This document shows positions 27,233 through 36,783 of a stretch of 64,000 nucleotides of DNA, one piece after another. The DNA comes from Polaromonas sp. (GTDB lineage: Bacteria; Pseudomonadota; Gammaproteobacteria; Burkholderiales; Burkholderiaceae_C), in assembly GCA_028292745.1 (NCBI GenBank), contig JAQGLT010000109.1, positions 1 through 64,000 on the forward strand. The letters are read 5' to 3'. The notes beneath the pieces were generated by a model that was not told where the DNA came from, ran no database searches, and was given only the letters and a program-made list of their open reading frames with translations. The position numbers and the translations under genes are program-made. Numbering within the stretch: the stretch's first letter is position 1; every line of letters starts with the position of its first letter.

Positions 27233-27291
27233 CTGAATTCACAGCTGCTTGCGCAAGCAGCGTCTGCGCTGGAGGCCGTTTTGATCAGAAA
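27233..27291 (+). repeat. 58-bp repeat R1
   Basis: Reads CTGAATTCACAGCTGCTTGC, then GCAAGCAGCGTCTGCGC and TGGAGGCCGTTTTGATCAG. It is closely similar to the copy at 38521, including the sequence beyond the repeat. Confidence 0.8.
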
Positions 27292-27378
27292 CTGCGCCAG
27301 TTTCCTGGCTTCCCCGGCGTTTACGCCATTCCCCGCTGGGGGAATGGGCAAGGCGGGGACACCCCCGTCCTGCACAAC

Positions 27379-29580
27379 TCAGGCCGCGCCGGCCTTGACC
27401 TTCAGGCGCCAGGCATGCAGCAGCGGCTCGGTGTAGCCGCTGGGCTGCGCCAGGCCCTTGAACACCAGGTCGCATGCCGCGCGGTAGGCGGCCGACGTGT
27501 CGAAATGCCCGGCCATCGGCTGGTACAGCGGATCGCCGGCGTTCTGGCCGTCGACCACGGCGGCCATGCGCTCGAAAGTTTCCCTGACCTGCGCGGCCGT
27601 GACCACGCCGTGGTGCAGCCAGTTGGCCATGTGCTGGCTGGAGATGCGCAGCGTGGCGCGGTCTTCCATCAGGGCGACGTTGTGGATGTCGAGCACCTTC
27701 GAGCAGCCCACGCCCTGGTCGATCCAGCGCACCACGTAGCCCAGGATGCCCTGGGCGTTGTTGTCGAGCTCCTGCTGCTTCTCGGCGTCGGACCAGCTCG
27801 GGTTGGCGGCGACCGGAACCGTCAAGAGGCCGGTCAGCAGCGCGTCGCGCTGGGCGTTGGCGTCGATCTTTTCCAGCTCCTTCTGCACGTCGCTGACCAG
27901 GACCTGGTGGTAGTGCAGCGCATGCAGCGTGGCGGCGGTCGGGCTGGGCACCCAGGCGGTGTTGGCGCCGGCTTTCGGGTGGCCGATTTTTTGCGCCAGC
28001 ATGTCGGCCATCAGGTCGGGCATGGCCCACATGCCCTTGCCGATCTGCGCCTTGCCGCGCAGGCCGCAGCTCAGGCCGACGAGCACGTTGTTCTTCTCGT
28101 AGGCGGCAATCCAGGCGCTGGCTTTCATGTCGCCCTTGCGGATCATCGGGCCGGCCTGCATGGCGGTGTGCATCTCGTCGCCGGTGCGGTCGAGAAAACC
28201 GGTGTTGATGAAGGCCACGCGCGCCTCGGCCTCGGCGATGCAGGCTTTCAGGTTGACGCTGGTGCGGCGCTCCTCGTCCATGATGCCGAGCTTCACCGTG
28301 TTGGCGGGCAGGCCCAGCAGGCTTTCCACGCGGCCGAACAGTTCGCTGGCAAAGGCGACTTCAGCCGGGCCATGCATCTTGGGCTTGACGATGTAGACCG
28401 AGCCGGTGCGCGAGTTCTTGATGCCGGGCTGTCCCTGCCGCTTGAAGTCGTGGATGGCGATGGCCGTGGTGACGACCGCGTCCAGAATGCCCTCGGGAAT
28501 CTCCTTGCCGCCGGCGTACAGGATGGCCGGGTTCGTCATCAGGTGGCCGACGTTGCGAACGAACATCAGCGAGCGGCCGTGCAGCACGACCGGCTGGCCG
28601 TCGGCGCCCGTGTACTCGCGGTCGGGGTTCAGGCCGCGCGTGAAGGTGGTGCGGCCCTTGCTGACCTCCTCGGTCAGCGTGCCCTGCAGGATGCCCAGCC
28701 AGTTGCCATAGGCCAGCACCTTGTCCTGGGCATCGACCACGGCGACCGAGTCTTCCAGGTCCATGATGGTGGACAGGGCCGACTCGATCACCAGGTCGCT
28801 GATGCCGGCCGCATCCAGCTTGCCGATGGTGGTGGCGCGGTTGATGATGATGTCGATGTGCAGGCCGTTGTGCTGCAGCAGCACCGACGACGGGGCCGAT
28901 TCGCCGCCCTGGTAGCCAATGAACTGCGCCGGGTCCTGCAGGCCGGTGCTGCCGTTTTCCATGGCAATGACCAGCTGGCCGCCTTCGACGCTATAGCCGG
29001 TCGCGTCCTTGTGCGAGCCGGACGCCAGCGGCGCGGCCTGATCGAGCAGGCTGCGGGCAAAGGCGATCACCTTGGCGCCGCGCACCGGGTTGTAGCCCTT
29101 GCCTTTTTCGGCGCCGTCGGCCTCGGGAATCGCGTCGGTGCCGTAGAGCGCGTCGTACAGCGAGCCCCAGCGCGAATTGGCCGCATTCAGGGCGTAGCGC
29201 GCATTCAGGATGGGCACCACCAGTTGCGGGCCGGCCTGCACGGCCAGTTCGGCATCGACATTGGCGGTGGTGATAGACACCGTTTCTGGCTGGGGCACGA
29301 GGTAGCCGATGCGCTCCAGAAAGGCGCGGTAGGCGGGCATGTCGGCGATGGGGCCGGGGTGGGCGGCGTGCCAGCGGTCCAGTTCGGCCTGCAGGCGGTC
29401 GCGCTCGGCCAGCAGGGCGGTGTTTTTCGGCGCCAGGTCGCGCACGATGGCGTCGAAACCGGCCCAGAAGGCACTGCTCTTCACGCCGGTGCCGGGAAGC
29501 ACCCGGTCTTCGATGAAGCGGTACAGCTCGGTGGCGACCTGCAGGTCGTGGCAGGGGGTGCGATGGGAAGTGGTTGTCAT
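27379..29580 (-). CDS. glcB: Malate synthase G
   Basis: 733 residues; condenses glyoxylate with acetyl-CoA to malate in the glyoxylate/glycolate pathway. Start chosen at [14 protein letters not shown] (29580), preceded by AAAGGATG; the longer open frame upstream runs through tauE. Motifs: [67 protein letters not shown] (in part) and [21 protein letters not shown]. The length matches the G isoform. Gph, far upstream in the window, feeds the same glycolate route. Confidence 0.96.
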   Translation of the reverse strand: MTTTSHRTPCHDLQVATELYRFIEDRVLPGTGVKSSAFWAGFDAIVRDLAPKNTALLAERDRLQAELDRWHAAHPGPIADMPAYRAFLERIGYLVPQPETVSITTANVDAELAVQAGPQLVVPILNARYALNAANSRWGSLYDALYGTDAIPEADGAEKGKGYNPVRGAKVIAFARSLLDQAAPLASGSHKDATGYSVEGGQLVIAMENGSTGLQDPAQFIGYQGGESAPSSVLLQHNGLHIDIIINRATTIGKLDAAGISDLVIESALSTIMDLEDSVAVVDAQDKVLAYGNWLGILQGTLTEEVSKGRTTFTRGLNPDREYTGADGQPVVLHGRSLMFVRNVGHLMTNPAILYAGGKEIPEGILDAVVTTAIAIHDFKRQGQPGIKNSRTGSVYIVKPKMHGPAEVAFASELFGRVESLLGLPANTVKLGIMDEERRTSVNLKACIAEAEARVAFINTGFLDRTGDEMHTAMQAGPMIRKGDMKASAWIAAYEKNNVLVGLSCGLRGKAQIGKGMWAMPDLMADMLAQKIGHPKAGANTAWVPSPTAATLHALHYHQVLVSDVQKELEKIDANAQRDALLTGLLTVPVAANPSWSDAEKQQELDNNAQGILGYVVRWIDQGVGCSKVLDIHNVALMEDRATLRISSQHMANWLHHGVVTAAQVRETFERMAAVVDGQNAGDPLYQPMAGHFDTSAAYRAACDLVFKGLAQPSGYTEPLLHAWRLKVKAGAA

Positions 29581-29648
29581 GAAAGCATCCTTTGAAACAG
29601 AAGCGAAGTTGGCAAAAAAAGCGTGAACCGTGCGATGCGCTCGACCGG

Positions 29649-30464
29649 TCAGCCCAGCGTCTTGTAGAAATAGTAGGCGGTCAGCGCGGCGCCGACAGCA
29701 ATCACCATGCGGCGCAGCCAGGCGCCCTGGATGTTGCGCGCCATGCGGGCGCCCCAGTAGCCGCCCAGGCTGGCCGTGACGACCATCACCAGCGTGTGCG
29801 GCCAGCTGACGGCGCCGGCCAGGATGAAGGTGATCACGGTGACGCTGTAGATCACCGCCGACAGCAGGTTTTTCAGGGCGTTGATGTGCTGCACGTCCTC
29901 GTGCCCGCCGATGGCCAGGCTGGCCATCATCAAAATGCCCATGCCGGCGCCGAAGAACCCGCCGTAGACCGCCACCAGCAGCTGAACCGCCCAGCCGGCG
30001 GGCGAACCGGCGCCATGGCCGGCCGGGACTTCGGCCCGGCTTGCGGCCGCCGCTAGCGGCGCCACGGGCGCACGCCGGCGCATGCGCCTGAGCGCGCTGG
30101 CGAGCTGGGGGCTGAAGGCGAACAGCCCCGTGGCAAAGGCCAGCAGCCAGGGAATCAGCGCGGCGAAGCGGGCGTCGCCGGCGGCCAGCAGCAGCAGCCC
30201 CCCCGCCGCCCCGCCAAGGAACGAGGCGATGCCCATGGGGATCAAGTAGCGCGTGTAGCGCGCCAGTTCCCGCCGGTAGGCCCAGGCGCCGCTCAGGCTG
30301 CCGGGCCACAGCGCGACCGAATTGCTGGCATTGGCCACCACCGGCGGCAGGCCCACGGCCAGCATGGCCGGAAACGAAAAGAACGTGCCGCCGCCGGCGA
30401 CCGAATTGACCGCGCCGGCGGCGAATCCGCCCGCGCCGATCAGCAGCATGTCCACGGGCGTCAT
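29649..30464 (-). CDS. TauE/SafE-family permease
   Basis: 271 residues with about eight membrane helices in two halves. Each half begins with the family pattern: [23 protein letters not shown] and then [17 protein letters not shown]. The family exports sulfite, sulfoacetate or other organic anions. The middle loop is rich in Ala/Arg/Pro. The gene starts inside the stop of the haloacid dehalogenase gene (4-nt overlap), so the two are coupled. The substrate is unknown. Confidence 0.87.
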   Translation of the reverse strand: MTPVDMLLIGAGGFAAGAVNSVAGGGTFFSFPAMLAVGLPPVVANASNSVALWPGSLSGAWAYRRELARYTRYLIPMGIASFLGGAAGGLLLLAAGDARFAALIPWLLAFATGLFAFSPQLASALRRMRRRAPVAPLAAAASRAEVPAGHGAGSPAGWAVQLLVAVYGGFFGAGMGILMMASLAIGGHEDVQHINALKNLLSAVIYSVTVITFILAGAVSWPHTLVMVVTASLGGYWGARMARNIQGAWLRRMVIAVGAALTAYYFYKTLG

Positions 30465-31198
30465 GCGGCGGCGCCCTGGACGGGCAGGCGCTTCAGGCCG
30501 GGCAGCGCCAGCACGTCGCGCAGGCTGGTGCCGATGTGCAGCGGCTCGGTGCCCAGGGTCTCGAAGGGCAGCTGGTAGCGGTTGACCCACAGCGTGCAGT
30601 AGCCGAACCAGGTCGCGGCCAGCGCGTCCCAGCTGTTGCAGCTGACAAAGGCGGTCTGCGCGGCGGGCAGGCCGGTGGCCTCGGGGCCGAGCGCATAGGC
30701 GTCGGGATGGGTCTTGTATCTGCGAATGCCATCGACGCTGATGACATGGTCCAGCAGGCCGTCCAGGCCGGCGGATTTGACGGCCACCGCCAGCATGGCC
30801 GGGTCGCCATTGGACAGGATGCCGGTGACCACGCCCTGCGCTTTCAGCGCCTGCAGCACCTCGCGGTTTTCGGGAAAGGCCGACAGATGCCGGTACTGGT
30901 TCATTAGCTGTTCCTCGTGGCCGGCGGGCAGCGCCAGCCCCAGCCGCCTGCAGGCATAGCGCAGGGCGGCGCGGGTCAGCGCCCAGAACGGCTGGTAGTG
31001 CGCGCCGCCGCTGCTGGTGCTGACCAGGTGCGCATACTCGATCTGCTTGTCGCGCCACATCACGCCCAGCGGCTGGCCGTGGCCCGGGAACAGCTGCTCG
31101 GCCAGCAGCGCCACGCTGTAGACATCGAACAGCGTGCCGTAGGCATCGAACAGCACGGCGCGCAAAGGCGGGGCGCTGGCAGGACGGGGTTTTTCCAT
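30461..31198 (-). CDS. (S)-2-haloacid dehalogenase (HAD type II)
   Basis: 245 residues. All catalytic residues known for L-2-haloacid dehalogenases can be placed: the nucleophile Asp in FDAYGTLFD, Arg in WRDKQIEY, Ser/Asn in ILSNGDP, Lys and Tyr in YKTHPDAY, and Ser/Asn/Asp in VSCNSWDA. It should convert short 2-haloacids to 2-hydroxyacids of opposite configuration, giving for example glycolate from chloroacetate. It is translationally coupled to a TauE/SafE permease and sits beside malate synthase G. Confidence 0.9.
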   Translation of the reverse strand: MEKPRPASAPPLRAVLFDAYGTLFDVYSVALLAEQLFPGHGQPLGVMWRDKQIEYAHLVSTSSGGAHYQPFWALTRAALRYACRRLGLALPAGHEEQLMNQYRHLSAFPENREVLQALKAQGVVTGILSNGDPAMLAVAVKSAGLDGLLDHVISVDGIRRYKTHPDAYALGPEATGLPAAQTAFVSCNSWDALAATWFGYCTLWVNRYQLPFETLGTEPLHIGTSLRDVLALPGLKRLPVQGAAA

Positions 31199-31519
31199 TG
31201 CATGACTGTATTTGATCCCCAGGAATAAATTAACCCCCTAAAAATGCGATTTATCTGTGACTTGAACAGGGGTAATGCCCGCGCCGCAGACGCGCTGCCC
31301 CGCCCCGGCGAAAGCGCCAGAGCGCTGCCCGGCTACCGAAATTCAAGCCTTTTGAGGCCGCAGTGCTTGTCCTGCTTGCGCAGTCAGCTATGGAAAACAT
31401 CGCTAAAACCGTTTTAACACCCGCCGGGTCGGGCATGCAGGTGTTGTCCTGGGCAACCGGCCCGGCCGTGGCGCTGGCCATCGCGGCGCAGGCTGTTTTA
31501 TGCTGCGGGTTGAAAGGCA
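31199..31519. other. Divergent intergenic region, dehalogenase / lyase-CoA transferase
   Basis: 321 nt, no gene. The side next to the dehalogenase (31200-31260) is A/T-rich (TTTGATCCCCAGGAATAAAT, AAAAATGCGATTTATC) and is the likely dehalogenase promoter region. One R1 copy lies at 31348-31407. Confidence 0.6.
31348..31407 (-). repeat. 58-bp repeat R1
   Basis: Reverse strand reads TTTCCATAGCTGACTGCGC, then AAGCAGGACAAGCACTGC and GGCCTCAAAAGGC. The left palindrome arm is degenerate (AGCGATG for TGCTATT). Confidence 0.65.
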
Positions 31520-33682
31520 ATGCAAGACATGACTCCTCCCCCCCTGTTGATCAGCGAGGTCGGCCCGCGCGACGGCCTGCAGTCCGTCAAGGCCACCATG
31601 CCGACGGCCGACAAACTGCGCTGGATCGACGCGCTCCATGCGGCCGGCGTGCGCGAAATCGAGGTCGCCTCGTTCGTGCCGGCCCGGCTGCTGCCGCAAA
31701 TGGCCGATGCGGCCGAGGTGGTGCGCCACGCGCGCACCCTGCCCGGCCTCACGGTGATGGCGCTGGTGCCCAACCTGCGGGGCGCCGAGGCGGCGCTGGC
31801 GGCCGGCGTGCACAAGCTCACCATGCCGGTGTCGGCCAGCCGCGCGCATTCGCTGGCCAATGTGCGCAAGACGCGCGAAGAAATGGTCGAGGAGGTGCGC
31901 GCCATCGCCGCCCTGCGCAGGGACATCGCGCCGCATGTGACGCTGGAGGCCAGCATCTCCACCGCCTTCGGCTGCACGCTGCAGGGCGAGGTGCCCGAGG
32001 ACGAGGTGATCTGGCTCGCCGCGCAATGCATTGCGGCCGGGGCCGACGAGTCCGGCCTGTCGGACACCGTCGGCTACGCCAACCCGGCGCAGGTGCGCCG
32101 CCTGTTCAGGCGCCTGCGCGCCGAGATCGGCGTCCACGCCGGCGCGGCCCACATGCACAACACGCGCGGCCTGGGGCTGGCCAACTGCCTGGCAGCCTAC
32201 GAGGAAGGCGTTCGCACCTTCGATGCGTCGCTGGGCGGGCTGGGCGGCTGCCCGCATGCGCCCGGCGCGTCGGGCAACGTCGTCACCGAAGACCTGGTGT
32301 TCATGTTCGAGGCCATGGGCCTGGGCACCGGCATCGACCTGGAAAAGCTCATCGCCGCGCGCGCGCCGCTGCAGGCCGGGCTGCCCGGCGAGCCGGTGTA
32401 CGGCATGACGCCCGAGGCGGGTTTGCCCAAAGGCTTCGTGCAGGGCGCTTGCAGGGCCGCGCCGGCCAGCCCGGCCGCTGATGCCGGCGATGCCGGGGAA
32501 ACCAAGGAAACACCCCTGCCCTACGCCGGCATCCGCGTCGTCGAGTTCACCCATATGGTGATGGGCCCGACCTGCGGCCTGCTGCTGGGCGACCTGGGCG
32601 CCGAGGTCATCAAGGTCGAGCCGCCCGAGGGCGACAACACCCGCCGCCTGCTGGGCTCGGGCGCGGGTTTTTTCCCGACCTTCAACCGCAACAAGAAAAG
32701 CATCGCGCTCGATTTGAAAACGCCCGAGGGCCGGGAAGCCGCGCTGCGCCTGATCGCCACGGCCGACATCGTGAGCGAGAACTTCAAGCCCGGCACCATG
32801 AAAAAGCTGGGGCTGGACTACGAAACGCTCAAACAGCGCCATCCGCGCCTGATCTACGTCAGCCACAAGGGCTTCCTGCCCGGCCCGTATGACCACCGCA
32901 CCGCGCTCGATGAAGTCGTGCAGATGATGGGCGGACTGGCCTACATGACCGGGCGCAGCGGCGACCCGCTGCGCGCCGGCACCAGCGTCAACGACATCAT
33001 GGGCGGGCTGTTCGGCGCCATCGGCGCGATGGCCGCGCTGCGCCAGCGGGACAGCACCGGCCGGGGCATGGAGGTGCAGTCGGCGCTGTTCGAGAACAAC
33101 GTCTTCCTGGTCGCCCAGCACATGATGCAGTTCGCCGCCACCGGCCAGCCGGCCGCCCCCATGCCCAGCCGCATCTCGGCCTGGGGCGTGTACGACGTGT
33201 TCACCGTGAAGGACGGCGAGCAGGTTTTCCTGGCCGCCGTCAGCGACAGGCAGTGGGCGGTTTTCTGCCAGGCCTTCGGGCTGGCCGAGCTGCTGGCCGA
33301 TCCGCGCCTGAAGACCAACAACGACCGCGTGCGCGCACGCGAATGGATGATGCCGATCCTGCGCGCGCGCCTGGCCGGCCACAGCGCCGCCGAGCTGAGC
33401 GCGGTGTTCGAGGCCAGCGAGCTGCCGTTCGCGCCCATCGTGCGGCCCGAGCAGCTGTTCGACGACCCGCACCTGAACGCGACCGGCGGCCTGGCGCCGG
33501 TGCGCATGAACGACGGCAGCCTGTCCAAGGTGCCGCTGATGCCCCTCACCCTGGGCGGCCACCGGCCGGGCATCCGGCTGCAGCCGCCGCGCCTGGGCGA
33601 GCACACCCGCGAACTGCTGCAGGCGCTGGGCTATGGCGACGATGCCATCGGGGCGTTGGAGCAGCGGCAGGCCGGCGGCTGA
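31520..33682 (+). CDS. Fusion of HMG-CoA-lyase-type lyase and CaiB/BaiF-type CoA transferase
   Basis: 720 residues in one uninterrupted frame. Residues ~5-310 are an HMG-CoA-lyase-like DRE-TIM barrel: SEVGPRDGLQ, EASISTAFGC, AGADESGLSDTVGYANP, AAHMHNTRGLGLAN and GLGGCPHAPGASGNVVTED. After a ~25-residue Ala-rich linker, residues ~336-715 are a class III CoA transferase: VEFTHMVMGPTCGLLLGDLGAEVIKVEPP, KSIALDLKTPEGR, and the region with the catalytic Asp, GTSVNDIMGG. Together the halves could activate an acid with CoA and cleave it, for example HMG or citramalate. A second ATG (31529) is possible. A LysR gene follows. Confidence 0.88.
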   Translation: MQDMTPPPLLISEVGPRDGLQSVKATMPTADKLRWIDALHAAGVREIEVASFVPARLLPQMADAAEVVRHARTLPGLTVMALVPNLRGAEAALAAGVHKLTMPVSASRAHSLANVRKTREEMVEEVRAIAALRRDIAPHVTLEASISTAFGCTLQGEVPEDEVIWLAAQCIAAGADESGLSDTVGYANPAQVRRLFRRLRAEIGVHAGAAHMHNTRGLGLANCLAAYEEGVRTFDASLGGLGGCPHAPGASGNVVTEDLVFMFEAMGLGTGIDLEKLIAARAPLQAGLPGEPVYGMTPEAGLPKGFVQGACRAAPASPAADAGDAGETKETPLPYAGIRVVEFTHMVMGPTCGLLLGDLGAEVIKVEPPEGDNTRRLLGSGAGFFPTFNRNKKSIALDLKTPEGREAALRLIATADIVSENFKPGTMKKLGLDYETLKQRHPRLIYVSHKGFLPGPYDHRTALDEVVQMMGGLAYMTGRSGDPLRAGTSVNDIMGGLFGAIGAMAALRQRDSTGRGMEVQSALFENNVFLVAQHMMQFAATGQPAAPMPSRISAWGVYDVFTVKDGEQVFLAAVSDRQWAVFCQAFGLAELLADPRLKTNNDRVRAREWMMPILRARLAGHSAAELSAVFEASELPFAPIVRPEQLFDDPHLNATGGLAPVRMNDGSLSKVPLMPLTLGGHRPGIRLQPPRLGEHTRELLQALGYGDDAIGALEQRQAGG

Positions 33683-33732
33683 ATCCGTGCCTTGGCGCCT
33701 TTTCGCCCCTTGACTTTTCCACAGGACACTGC

Positions 33733-33813
33733 ATGAAAATTCTCACGCTGCACGGCATCAGCCTCAACATGTTCGGCAAGCGCGACCCGGCGCAGTACGG
33801 CACCGCCGCATAA
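33733..33813 (+). pseudogene. 26-codon stub of an AroQ-like (type II dehydroquinate dehydratase) gene
   Basis: ATG at 33733 with AGGA 7 nt upstream. It encodes MKILTLHGISLNMFGKRDPA and six more residues, then TAA. This resembles the N-terminal strand and loop of type II dehydroquinate dehydratases (L-N-G-x-N-L-N-x-x-G-x-R-x-P-x-x-Y-G), with the loop Arg and Tyr kept. The normal protein is about 150 residues; nothing of the rest follows, and the LysR gene begins 9 nt later. It is best read as the remnant of a deletion. Confidence 0.6.
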
Positions 33814-33822
33814 TTTCAATTC

Positions 33823-34728
33823 ATGGCCAAACTCAAGCAGATCGAATCCTTTGTCTCGGTGGTCGCGCGCGGCAGCCTCACCGCCGCGGCCAAGGCCGAG
33901 GGTGTCGCCCCGGCCGTCATGGGCCGGCGGCTCGATGCGCTGGAGGAACGCCTGGGGGTCAAGCTGCTGGTGCGCACCACGCGGCGCATGGCCCTGACGC
34001 ACGAAGGCAGCGCGTTTTTGGAAGACTGCCAGCGCCTGCTGGCCGACCTGGCCAATGCCGAGGCCAGCGTGTCGGCCGGCGGCGTGAAGGCCAGCGGCCA
34101 TCTGCGCATCACCGCGCCGGCCGGCTTCGGCAGGCGCCATGTGGCGCCGCTGGTGGCGAAATTCCGCGATCAGCATGCCGACGTGACCATCACCCTGAAC
34201 CTGAGCGACCGGGTGGTCGACCTGGCGGGCGAAGGCTTCGACTGCGCGGTCCGGGTCGGCGACCTGCCCGACTCCTCGCTGGTCAGCGTGCGCCTGGCCG
34301 ACAACCGGCGGCTGTGCGTGGCCACGCCGCGCTACCTCCAACGGCACGGCACGCCGCAGCATCCGGGCGAGCTGGCCCGCTTTGACTGCCTGACGCTGTC
34401 CAGCGACGCCTCGCAAACGCGCGGCTGGGCGTTTCATGTGGCCGGCGAGCTGATGCGCCTCAAACCCGGCGGTCCGCTGGACTGCTCCGACGGCCAGGTG
34501 CTGCACGACTGGTGCCTGGCCGACTGCGGCATCGCCTGGCGCAGCACCTGGGAGGTCGAATCCGAAATCGCGGCGGGCCGGCTGGTGGCGGTGCTGGAAG
34601 CGTTTGCCGCCCCGCCCAACGGCATTTACGCCGTGTTTCCCCAGCGCAAGCATCTGCCGCTGCGGGTGCGGCTGTGGATTGATTTCCTCAAGCACCACTA
34701 CAGCCAGCCCGAATTCTGGGGACGCTGA
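33823..34728 (+). CDS. LysR-family transcriptional regulator
   Basis: 301 residues. The N-terminal winged helix (residues 1-60) reads LKQIESFVSVVARGSLTAAAKAEGVAPAVMGRRLDALEERLGVKLLVRTTRRM. The LysR substrate-binding domain follows (ASGHLRITAPAGFGRRHVAPLV, DCAVRVGDLPDSSL). It resembles the CrgA/DsdC-like subgroup. It lies on the same strand directly after the fusion gene and AroQ stub, so it may regulate the fusion gene. The inducer is unknown. Confidence 0.92.
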   Translation: MAKLKQIESFVSVVARGSLTAAAKAEGVAPAVMGRRLDALEERLGVKLLVRTTRRMALTHEGSAFLEDCQRLLADLANAEASVSAGGVKASGHLRITAPAGFGRRHVAPLVAKFRDQHADVTITLNLSDRVVDLAGEGFDCAVRVGDLPDSSLVSVRLADNRRLCVATPRYLQRHGTPQHPGELARFDCLTLSSDASQTRGWAFHVAGELMRLKPGGPLDCSDGQVLHDWCLADCGIAWRSTWEVESEIAAGRLVAVLEAFAAPPNGIYAVFPQRKHLPLRVRLWIDFLKHHYSQPEFWGR

Positions 34729-34760
34729 AGCCGCTGACGGCCTTCGGCGCCAATTCATGT

Positions 34761-34820
34761 GCCAAATAATGCTCTAGCGCTTGATGGTCAAGCATAGTCA
34801 GCTATTGTTTCAATAGCATC
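34761..34820 (-). repeat. 58-bp repeat R1
   Basis: Reverse strand reads ATGCTATTGAAACAATAGCT, then GACTATGCTTGACCATCAAG and CGCTAGAGCATTATTTGGC. It is one of the best-preserved copies and lies between the LysR gene and argS. Confidence 0.85.
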
Positions 34821-34999
34821 TTTTGCGCCTGACAGCCCTTGGAAATCCACCCGGAACCTTCTCAAAGAGCCCGCCCATCAGCCCGGCGGGGGTGTCCCCC
34901 ATCACCGGGACCACCGCAGCGCCAAGCCTCCGCCAGGCTGCTGGCGCCTGCCGCGGCCAGCCCGGCAGGCGGCCCGAGCCTTGACCGTAAAATCCGGCC

Positions 35000-36709
35000 A
35001 TGCTTTCGATCAAAAAAGACCTGCTCTCCGACCTGGCCGCTGCGCTGGAAACCCTCTCCCCCGGCGCTGGCGGCAAGGCCGCCTTCGAGTCGCCCAAGGT
35101 CGCCGCGCATGGCGATTTCGCCTGCACCGCCGCGATGCAGCTGGCCAAGCCGCTGAAACAGAATCCGCGCCAGACGGCTGAAGCCCTGCGCGCCCTGCTG
35201 CTCCAAGCGCCGGCGTTCGTGCGCTGGGTCGATGCGGTCGAGATCGCCGGCCCCGGCTTCATCAACATCCGGCTCAAGCCCGCCGCCAAGCAGGAGACCG
35301 TGCGCGAGGTGCTGCTGGCCGGGAGCGGCTACGGCACGCAGCCGGCGCGCGAGGGGGATGGCGGCGGCAAGATGATCGTCGAGTTCGTCTCGGCCAACCC
35401 GACCGGCCCGCTGCATGTCGGCCACGGCCGGCAGGCGGCGCTGGGCGATGCGATCTGCAATCTCTACGCCACGCAAGGAGCGAAGGTTCACCGCGAGTTC
35501 TACTACAACGACGCCGGCGTGCAGATCCAGACGCTGGCGACCAGCACGCAGCTGCGCGCCAAGGGCTTCAAGCCGGGCGACGAGTGCTGGCCGACCGACC
35601 CCGACAACCCGGCCAGCAAGGGCTTCTACAACGGCGACTACATCGCCGACATCGCCGCCGACTTCCTGGCCGGCAAGACGGTGCGCGCCGACGACCGCGA
35701 GTTCACCGCCTCGGGCGACGTGCACGACCTGGACGCCATCCGCCAGTTCGCCGTCGCCTACCTGCGCCACGAGCAGGACCTGGATTTGCAGGCCTTCTCG
35801 GTCAAGTTCGACCACTACTACCTCGAATCGAGCCTGTACAGCGAAGGCCGGGTCGCGTCCACCGTGCAGCGCCTGAAAGACGCCGGCAAGACCTACGAGC
35901 AGGACGGCGCACTCTGGCTCAAATCGACCGACTACGGCGACGACAAGGACCGCGTGATGCAAAAGCGCGACGGCACGTTCACCTATTTCGTGCCCGACGT
36001 GGCCTACCACCTGGCCAAGTGGGAGCGCGGCTACACCAAGGCCGTCAACATCCAGGGCATGGACCACCACGGCACGATTGCCCGCGTGCGCGCCGGCCTG
36101 CAGGCCGCCGATGCGGGCATTCCTCAGGGCTACCCCGACTATGTGCTGCACACCATGGTGCGGGTGGTGCGAAACGGCGAGGAGGTCAAGATTTCCAAGC
36201 GCGCCGGCAGCTACGTCACCCTGCGCGACCTGATCGAGTGGACCAGCGCCGACGCGGTGCGCTTCTTTTTGCTCAGCCGCAAGCCCGACACCGAGTACGT
36301 CTTCGACATCGACCTGGCGCTGGCCAAGAACAACGAAAATCCGGTCTATTACGTGCAGTACGCGCATGCCCGCATCTGCTCGGTGCTCACCGCCTGGGGC
36401 GGCGAGGAAAGCCTGCTCAAGGCGGTGGATTTGTCGGCCCTTGGCAGCCCGCAGGCGCAGGCGCTGATGCTGCTGCTGGCCAAGTACCCCGACATGCTCG
36501 GCCACGCGGCCGCCGGCTTCGCGCCGCACGACGTGGCCTTCTACCTGCGCGAGCTGGCCGCCTGCTACCACAGCTACTACGACGCCGAGCGGATTCTGGT
36601 CGAGGACGAAACGCTTAAACTGGCGCGCCTGGCCCTGGTCGCGGCCACCGCGCAGGTGCTGCACAATGGCCTGGCCGTGCTGGGGGTCAGCGCCCCGCGC
36701 AAGATGTAG
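35000..36709 (+). CDS. argS: Arginyl-tRNA synthetase
   Basis: 569-residue class I synthetase. The N-terminal additional domain is followed by [24 protein letters not shown], where HVGH is the HIGH signature. [13 protein letters not shown] is the family's variant of the KMSKS loop. The C-terminal helical anticodon-binding domain ends in [12 protein letters not shown]. The start ATG gives [16 protein letters not shown], as in relatives. It leads the argS-SPOR-dsbA set, an order common in Burkholderiales. Confidence 0.96.
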   Translation: MLSIKKDLLSDLAAALETLSPGAGGKAAFESPKVAAHGDFACTAAMQLAKPLKQNPRQTAEALRALLLQAPAFVRWVDAVEIAGPGFINIRLKPAAKQETVREVLLAGSGYGTQPAREGDGGGKMIVEFVSANPTGPLHVGHGRQAALGDAICNLYATQGAKVHREFYYNDAGVQIQTLATSTQLRAKGFKPGDECWPTDPDNPASKGFYNGDYIADIAADFLAGKTVRADDREFTASGDVHDLDAIRQFAVAYLRHEQDLDLQAFSVKFDHYYLESSLYSEGRVASTVQRLKDAGKTYEQDGALWLKSTDYGDDKDRVMQKRDGTFTYFVPDVAYHLAKWERGYTKAVNIQGMDHHGTIARVRAGLQAADAGIPQGYPDYVLHTMVRVVRNGEEVKISKRAGSYVTLRDLIEWTSADAVRFFLLSRKPDTEYVFDIDLALAKNNENPVYYVQYAHARICSVLTAWGGEESLLKAVDLSALGSPQAQALMLLLAKYPDMLGHAAAGFAPHDVAFYLRELAACYHSYYDAERILVEDETLKLARLALVAATAQVLHNGLAVLGVSAPRKM

Positions 36710-36783
36710 CCGCCCCAAGAACCTCACTGGCCAGAAAGAATCCAACTCAAATGCAAGTCATCGGCAAGCTCCGGGAATACGGT

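Larger units (their letters stand above)
26898..27378. other. Repeat-rich intergenic region DUF2760-glcB
   Basis: 481 nt with no supported gene. It must hold the promoter of the Hsp70 operon near 26900-27000, but no convincing -35/-10 pair was found. It contains two R1 copies (27122-27166, 27233-27291). After the second there is a short palindrome, CCCCGCTGGGGG, within CATTCCCCGCTGGGGGAATG; the same sequence follows the R1 copy at 38521. Confidence 0.6.

Noticed and set aside
33823-34728. PhcA, the LysR regulator of the phc system
   Set aside because: It is a general LysR protein of the CrgA-like subgroup 20 kb from the phc genes and next to the lyase/CoA-transferase gene; nothing links it to PhcA.
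34862-36745. Minus-strand open frame of 627 codons opposite argS
   Set aside because: Shadow of argS, as shown by the HIGH and KISKR motifs on the plus strand.
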